10,753 bases of DNA from Planctomycetales bacterium (GTDB taxonomy: Bacteria > Planctomycetota > Planctomycetia > Pirellulales > UBA7805). The stretch spans positions 1 to 10,753 of the forward strand of contig WVZU01000387.1 of the NCBI GenBank assembly GCA_011772275.1, written 5' to 3'. Positions 6,469 to 10,753 of this stretch are shown here, piece after piece (position 1 is the first letter of the stretch; each line of letters opens with the position of its first letter). A model generated the notes under the pieces. That model made no database searches and was not told the DNA's origin. It was given only the letters and a program-made list of their open reading frames with translations. Both the position numbers and the translations under genes were made by a program.

Positions 6469-7296
6469 TACGCCCACCAGCGGGACCCGCAGGCCGTCAT
6501 GGGCCAGCTGCACGCCGTGGGGCAATCGAGCGTTGATTGAGTCGTGATCCATTTCGTGGGAGAGGTGGGTCAATAGCGCGCGGCGCGGTTTCAAACGCTC
6601 AATGACCCCCAAGGCCTCGTCCAGGCTGAAATGGGTGGGGTGCGGCCGGTCGCGGAGGGCATCCAGGATCAGGAGATCCAGGTCCTCCAAAAGCGGCCAG
6701 CTTTGCGGAGGAATTTCGTTGGTATCGGTGCAATAGGCCACACCACCTACGCGAAAGCCCAGCACATCAAATGGGCCATGATGCAGCCTGAGCGGGGTTA
6801 TGTTTGCGCCAAGCACCTGAAACGGATCGGTCGTAATCTGACGAAATTCCAGATCGGGTGTCGCACCGGCATGCGTCGGTTCTCCTTCGGCAAAGGCATA
6901 ATCGAAACAGCGCCGAATCCGCTGTTCCACCGACAGCTCACAATACAAAGGAAATGCATGCCCCAAATAAAATGGAAACAGACGGACGTCATCCAGACCC
7001 ATCAAGTGGTCGCTGTGATCGTGCGTAAATAGCGCGGCATGGATGATACCAATTCCTTCGCGCAACAGTTGCCATCGCATATCGGGCGACGTGTCAATCA
7101 ACAGATTGCCTTCTGGCAACCCCAACACGATGCTGGCACGCGTGCGCTGGTTGCGTTGGTTGGCGCTGGTACACACCGGGCATCCACAGCCGATGGCGGG
7201 CACGCCTACCGAGGTGCCGGTACCCAGGAAGATCAATTCGCCCGGAAACTCAATCGTTCGAACTCGCCTGCTCACCACTGCACGCTCCGCCGTCAT
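6460..7296 (-). CDS. PhnP-like metallo-beta-lactamase-fold phosphodiesterase
   Basis: A 278-residue MBL-fold hydrolase. LIFLGTGTSVGVP (21-33) is the first strand and turn. GCGCPVC (36-42) gives the CxCxxC structural zinc site typical of PhnP. HDHSDH (92-97) is the HxHxDH catalytic motif, followed by His172/173, CTDTNE with Asp191, and LTHLSH (242-247), whose two His residues three apart match the PhnP pair that joins the catalytic and structural metals. The family cleaves cyclic ribose phosphates or related phosphodiesters. No phosphonate (phn) gene is nearby, so the substrate here is open and I give no gene symbol. The start is uncertain. I chose ATG 7296, just before the conserved core. ATGs at 7311, 7341 and 7395 are in frame, but the added residues are Arg/Pro/Gly-rich and not domain-like. 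The C-terminal GVGG and stop lie inside a 16-bp repeat. It converges with the protease gene and diverges from secA. Confidence 0.9.
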   Translation of the reverse strand: MTAERAVVSRRVRTIEFPGELIFLGTGTSVGVPAIGCGCPVCTSANQRNQRTRASIVLGLPEGNLLIDTSPDMRWQLLREGIGIIHAALFTHDHSDHLMGLDDVRLFPFYLGHAFPLYCELSVEQRIRRCFDYAFAEGEPTHAGATPDLEFRQITTDPFQVLGANITPLRLHHGPFDVLGFRVGGVAYCTDTNEIPPQSWPLLEDLDLLILDALRDRPHPTHFSLDEALGVIERLKPRRALLTHLSHEMDHDSINARLPHGVQLAHDGLRVPLVGVGG

Positions 7297-7413
7297 TCTA
7301 CCGCCGGGCATCGCCAAGGCGACCGGCCCGTCTGGCCACATTGGCCGTTTTGCCGACCCGGTATCCGGCCGCACATGCCGGCGTGGAGGGGACATTTCCC
7401 GTGTGAATCCTAG

Positions 7414-7440
7414 TTGACCGCACCCGGCAATCGCTATAAA
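7414..7440 (+). promoter_or_regulatory. Candidate sigma70-type promoter for secA
   Basis: TTGACC (7414-7419) and TATAAA (7435-7440) match consensus at 5 of 6 positions each, but the spacer is only 15 bases, shorter than the 17-base optimum. A start near 7447 would give secA a leader of about 170 bases. It lies in the divergent gap between the metallo-hydrolase (7296 or 7395) and secA. Confidence 0.4.
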
Positions 7441-7448
7441 CTTCTTTC

Positions 7449-7523
7449 ATGGAACATGTTGCGCGGATTTTGGCCGAGCAAGTTAGCTTTGGCGCCCCAT
7501 GCCCCCGCGCGGTCTGCACGTAA
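7449..7523 (+). other. Possible 24-codon upstream ORF in the secA leader
   Basis: An ATG at 7449-7451 opens a 24-codon frame (ending PCPRAVCT) closed by TAA at 7521-7523, 93 bases before secA. It has no ribosome binding site, but if the promoter at 7414-7440 is real the ATG would sit almost at the transcript's first base, as in leaderless translation. Two overlapping hairpins follow: GCACG (7516-7520) with CGTGC (7529-7533), and GGCGTG (7527-7532) with CACGCC (7536-7541). They share bases and exclude each other. A frame this short can arise by chance; treat it as a lead only. The rest of 7297-7616 shows nothing else I can support. Confidence 0.2.
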
Positions 7524-7616
7524 TCTGGCGTGCATCACGCCCCGGGTGTGGGCAGTTGCCCCCAAGAGCGGCCCCCTGTAGTGAAGACGGCGTCCTGTCG
7601 GCGGCCGGCGAACACG

Positions 7617-10600
7617 ATGGAAGTAATCGAACGCATCTGGGAATACCTGTCGCTGTTTTTCGGCGGATTGTTGAAAGGCTTTGAACGCGGCATCACGTCG
7701 GTGTTCGGATCTTCCAATGCGCGGCTGGTCAAAAAGTTCTACGGACGGGTCGACGCGATCAATGCTCTGGAGCCGAAATACCAGGGGATGGACGACGATC
7801 AGCTGAAGCAGCAGACGGTCGATTTTCGTCGGCGTCTGGACGCCGGCGAAACGGTGGAGGATGTGCTGGTCGAGGCCTTCGCCGTCTGCCGGGAAGCGGG
7901 GCGTCGTTTTCTGAATATGCGGCACTACGACGTGCAGTTGATTGGCGGCATGATCCTGCACAGTGGTTCGATTGCCGAAATGGTTACCGGCGAAGGAAAA
8001 ACCCTGGTGGCCACCCTGCCGGCCTACCTCAATGCCCTGGGGGGTCACGTCCACGTTGTCACCGTCAACGACTATCTCGCTCGCCGCGACATGGAATGGA
8101 TGGCACCCCTCTACATGGGCCTGGGCCTGACCGTGGGTGCCATCCAAAGCGATATGCAGGGCCAGGAGGGAACCCGGCGGCGCCAGGAGGCCTACGCCTG
8201 CGACATCACCTACGGGACGAACAACGAGTTCGGTTTCGATTACCTCCGCGACAATATGAAGCTGGCCGCCCACGGTGACGACCGGTTCCCCAAACAGAAC
8301 CAACAGGTCCAGGGCCCGCTGAATTTTGCCATTATCGATGAAGTGGACAACATTCTCATCGACGAAGCCCGTACGCCGCTGATTATTTCCGGACCCGCCC
8401 ACGACGACCCGCGCCGCTACAGCGAAGCAGACCGCATCGCGCGGCAGCTGAAAAAAGAGCTGCATTTTGTCGTCAACGAAAAAGAACATTCGTCGCACAT
8501 GACCGACGAGGGGATCCGCCAGGCCGAGCGGCTGGCGGGCGTGGAGAGCTTTTATACGGCCGGCAACATGGACTGGCCTCACCTGATCGACAACAGCCTG
8601 AAAGCTCATTACCTCTACAAACGCGACGTGAACTACGTCGTCAAAGAGGGCCGCGTGGTGATCGTGGACGAATTCACCGGCCGGCTCATGGAGGGACGGC
8701 AGTGGAGCGACGGGTTGCACCAGGCGGTAGAGGCCAAAGAGGGGGTCAAGATCAAGGAGGAAACCCAGACGCTGGCCACGATTACGCTGCAAAACTATTT
8801 CAAGCTGTACAAAAAACTCTCCGGTATGACCGGTACCGCCATGACGGAAGCTGGTGAATTCTGGAAGATCTACCAATTGGATGTCGTCGCCGTACCCACG
8901 AACAAGGAACTGCAACGGATCGAATATCCCGACGTCATCTTCCGTTCGGAAACGGAAAAGTTCAGTGCGATTGCCGATGAAATTGAACAGCTGATCAAAT
9001 ACGACACGCTGTCCATGAAAGATGGCAGCCAGCTGATGGGCACCATCGATCGCGAAACCGACGACAGCGTGGTTTTCCGCTTGAAAGACAAAAAGAACAA
9101 AGAAACGATCTCTCGCGACAAGATCGCCGAGACCCAGCTGCACGGCCGGCCGATCCTGGTCGGAACGATTTCCATCGAAAAAAGCGAACGACTCGCTCGA
9201 CTGCTGGACACACGAGGTGTCCCACACGAAGTGCTGAACGCCAAGCAACACAAACGCGAGGCAGAAATCGTGGCTCAGGCCGGTCGCCTGGCAGCGGTCA
9301 CTATCGCCACCAACATGGCGGGCCGCGGCACCGATATCATCCTGGGCGGCAACCCGGAAACACTGGCCTGGGCACAACTGCAAGACAAATACGCCACCCG
9401 GCTGGACGTGCCGCACGACGAATGGGAAAGCCTGGTCACTCAGATTCGCAACGAAGAGAAGATGGCCAAGCAGGCTCAGCAAGTCAAGGCGTTGGGAGGC
9501 CTGCATATCATCGGCACCGAACGGCACGAAGCGCGGCGGATCGACCTGCAGCTCCGCGGGCGCAGCGGCCGCCAGGGGGATCCCGGCAGCAGCCGCTTCT
9601 ATCTCTCCCTGGAAGATGACCTGATGCGGATCTTTGCCGGCGAGTGGGTCAAGAACATGCTGACGCGTCTGGGCATGCAGGAAGGCGAAGCCATCGAAAG
9701 CAAAATGGTCTCCCGCCGCATCGAAGGCGCTCAGAAAAAGGTCGAGGAACGTAACTTCGAAGTCCGCAAGAACCTGCTGGAATATGATGAGGTGATGGAC
9801 GAACAGCGAAAGCGGGTCTACCGGTTTCGCCAGGAAATCCTGGACGGCACCAACGGCCGAACGCTGATCGAAGAAATGATCGAACGGCAGGTCGATCAAC
9901 ACCTGGACAAGTATTTGGATCCCTCCTTCGGCACCGACTCGTTCGCCATCTGGGTCGGCAGCCGGCTCGGCGTGGAATTCGACGGCCGTGACTTCAAAGA
10001 CCTCGATTACGCCAGCGCGGAAACCTACGCCAAAGATCAGGCCGAACGGATGGCCGAAGCCCAGGTGCTGGACGCCATCGACGAAAACCTGCCGGAAGAA
10101 GAGGACGCGCAAGACTGGAACTGGGAGGCGCTGGCGAAATTCGCCAATTCGCGATGGCATCTCTCGCTGCGGGATCGCGACTTGAAAAAGATCGGCCGCC
10201 AGCGGCTGGACGAATCCCTGATCGAAATGGCTCAGCAGGCCCTGCAAAAAATCGACCTCACCGAAGGCGCCGGATACCTGGAAAAGGATTTCGGCCTGAA
10301 AACGGCCCTGGATTGGGTCCAGTACAAATTCTCGCTGGAATTACCCCTGGAGGAATTCCGTGATCTGGAGCTGCCGGAATTCAAACAGCAGGTTGTCGAG
10401 GCGGCTGTCGCAATGTACGACCGCCGCGAGATGGAATTTCCCGTGAGGGCCGGACTGGTCCACTTCACACGCCGTGACGTGGGGGGCAAACGCTACGACC
10501 GGGATAAACTGGTCGAATGGGCCCGCCAGCGGTTTGGCGTCGAACTGGACCTGGACGACCTCCGCAACAAGCAGCGGGGGGAGATCTATGATCTGCTGGT

Positions 10601-10753
10601 CCAGCACAGCCAACAGCACCACCAGCGCGGCCAGCAGCTGGGCGCGGAACTTGAGCGGCGGATCGAACACATTTTTTCCCCCGCCGCCACCTCGGAGACC
10701 GCCTCGCCGGAAGACTGCCAGCAACTGGTCGCCTGGGCCCAGGACAACCTGCA
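7617..10753 (+). CDS. secA: Preprotein translocase ATPase SecA (3' end outside window)
   Basis: 1045 codons are visible, open to the window end. SecA drives exported proteins through SecYEG by ATP hydrolysis. Seen in order: an N-terminal amphipathic extension of about 25 residues before the usual start of homology, [10 protein letters not shown], Walker A MVTGEGKT (122-129), [28 protein letters not shown], Walker [15 protein letters not shown] (241-254), [45 protein letters not shown] (567-573), [18 protein letters not shown] (647-664) and LLEYDEV (720-726). Two departures from E. coli SecA stand out: an insertion at about residues 461-508, and more than 300 residues after LLEYDEV without the conserved scaffold motif LDxxWxxHL. 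The C-terminal part and any zinc-binding tail lie beyond 10753. ATG 7617 is chosen because it opens directly on the amphipathic helix; a GTG at 7581 is in frame but adds a non-domain stretch. The ribosome binding site is weak. Confidence 0.97.
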   Translation, partial: MEVIERIWEYLSLFFGGLLKGFERGITSVFGSSNARLVKKFYGRVDAINALEPKYQGMDDDQLKQQTVDFRRRLDAGETVEDVLVEAFAVCREAGRRFLNMRHYDVQLIGGMILHSGSIAEMVTGEGKTLVATLPAYLNALGGHVHVVTVNDYLARRDMEWMAPLYMGLGLTVGAIQSDMQGQEGTRRRQEAYACDITYGTNNEFGFDYLRDNMKLAAHGDDRFPKQNQQVQGPLNFAIIDEVDNILIDEARTPLIISGPAHDDPRRYSEADRIARQLKKELHFVVNEKEHSSHMTDEGIRQAERLAGVESFYTAGNMDWPHLIDNSLKAHYLYKRDVNYVVKEGRVVIVDEFTGRLMEGRQWSDGLHQAVEAKEGVKIKEETQTLATITLQNYFKLYKKLSGMTGTAMTEAGEFWKIYQLDVVAVPTNKELQRIEYPDVIFRSETEKFSAIADEIEQLIKYDTLSMKDGSQLMGTIDRETDDSVVFRLKDKKNKETISRDKIAETQLHGRPILVGTISIEKSERLARLLDTRGVPHEVLNAKQHKREAEIVAQAGRLAAVTIATNMAGRGTDIILGGNPETLAWAQLQDKYATRLDVPHDEWESLVTQIRNEEKMAKQAQQVKALGGLHIIGTERHEARRIDLQLRGRSGRQGDPGSSRFYLSLEDDLMRIFAGEWVKNMLTRLGMQEGEAIESKMVSRRIEGAQKKVEERNFEVRKNLLEYDEVMDEQRKRVYRFRQEILDGTNGRTLIEEMIERQVDQHLDKYLDPSFGTDSFAIWVGSRLGVEFDGRDFKDLDYASAETYAKDQAERMAEAQVLDAIDENLPEEEDAQDWNWEALAKFANSRWHLSLRDRDLKKIGRQRLDESLIEMAQQALQKIDLTEGAGYLEKDFGLKTALDWVQYKFSLELPLEEFRDLELPEFKQQVVEAAVAMYDRREMEFPVRAGLVHFTRRDVGGKRYDRDKLVEWARQRFGVELDLDDLRNKQRGEIYDLLVQHSQQHHQRGQQLGAELERRIEHIFSPAATSETASPEDCQQLVAWAQDNL
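8997..9140 (+). other. Beta-rich insertion encoded within secA NBD2
   Basis: Codons 461-508 encode about 48 residues between EIEQLI and [11 protein letters not shown], where E. coli SecA has only about five residues (net gain about 47). Its pattern, [17 protein letters not shown], then DDSVVFRL, a Lys-rich turn (KDKKNKE) and TISRDKIAE, suggests four or five short strands like a small SH3/Sm-like barrel. The frame is uninterrupted and base use matches the rest of the gene, so it is not a recent disruption. Confidence 0.75.

Noticed and set aside
6381..6470. CRISPR array
   Set aside because: The 16-bp units are directly adjacent with no spacers, and no cas gene is present.
7499..7684. 61-codon plus-strand frame overlapping the secA start
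   Set aside because: It is out of frame with secA, Pro/Arg-rich, without a ribosome binding site, and runs into a certain gene.
7434..10247. 937-codon open frame on the minus strand
   Set aside because: It is antisense to secA, which shows every hallmark motif in the plus frame. The translation has no recognisable domain and is rich in Val, Gln, His and Phe, as expected from the reverse complement of GC-rich codons. A shorter antisense frame at 10341-10724 is the same effect.

Overview
The window looks like ordinary chromosomal sequence from a planctomycete, most likely of the Pirellula/Rhodopirellula type. This is an inference from protein style, not from a search. The supporting signs are GC-rich coding DNA, an FHA-GAF-sigma54 activator, a sulfotransferase, a small secreted protein with two Cys-rich YHS/TRASH-like repeats, a tail-specific protease and an enlarged SecA. 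I see no tRNA, rRNA, CRISPR array, transposase or phage gene.

Layout. Positions 1-177 hold a two-copy 16-bp tandem repeat, a hairpin and a good intrinsic terminator. Positions 178-627 (minus) encode the small Cys-rich secreted protein. Positions 628-948 are gene-free but rich in inverted repeats, and probably hold the promoter and a structured leader of that gene. Positions 949-2103 (minus) encode a PAPS-dependent sulfotransferase. Positions 2193-4034 (minus) encode an enhancer-binding protein, 89 bp upstream of the sulfotransferase on the same strand. Positions 4035-4265 are a divergent promoter region. Positions 4266-6380 (plus) encode a Prc/Tsp-type protease. Positions 6381-6468 hold a C-rich tandem repeat that also forms a long hairpin and runs into the end of the next gene. 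Positions 6460-7296 (minus) encode a PhnP-like metallo-beta-lactamase-fold phosphodiesterase. Positions 7297-7616 are a second divergent region with a candidate promoter, a tiny upstream ORF and overlapping hairpins. From 7617 to the window end (plus) runs secA, open at its 3' end.

How the genes fit together. SecA (export motor), the Prc-like protease (processing of exported proteins) and the exported Cys-rich protein all touch the cell envelope, but they are not one operon. The sigma54 activator may control the adjacent sulfotransferase or itself; its integrated signals would be phosphopeptide binding (FHA) and a small ligand (GAF).

I found no convincing new multi-gene system. The best second-look items are a roughly 47-residue beta-rich insertion in the second nucleotide-binding domain of SecA, an expanded SecA C-terminal half, the switch-like leader of the Cys-rich protein gene, and the repeat that supplies the stop codon of the metallo-hydrolase. 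The long open frames antisense to secA, to the protease and to the sulfotransferase are coding shadows.
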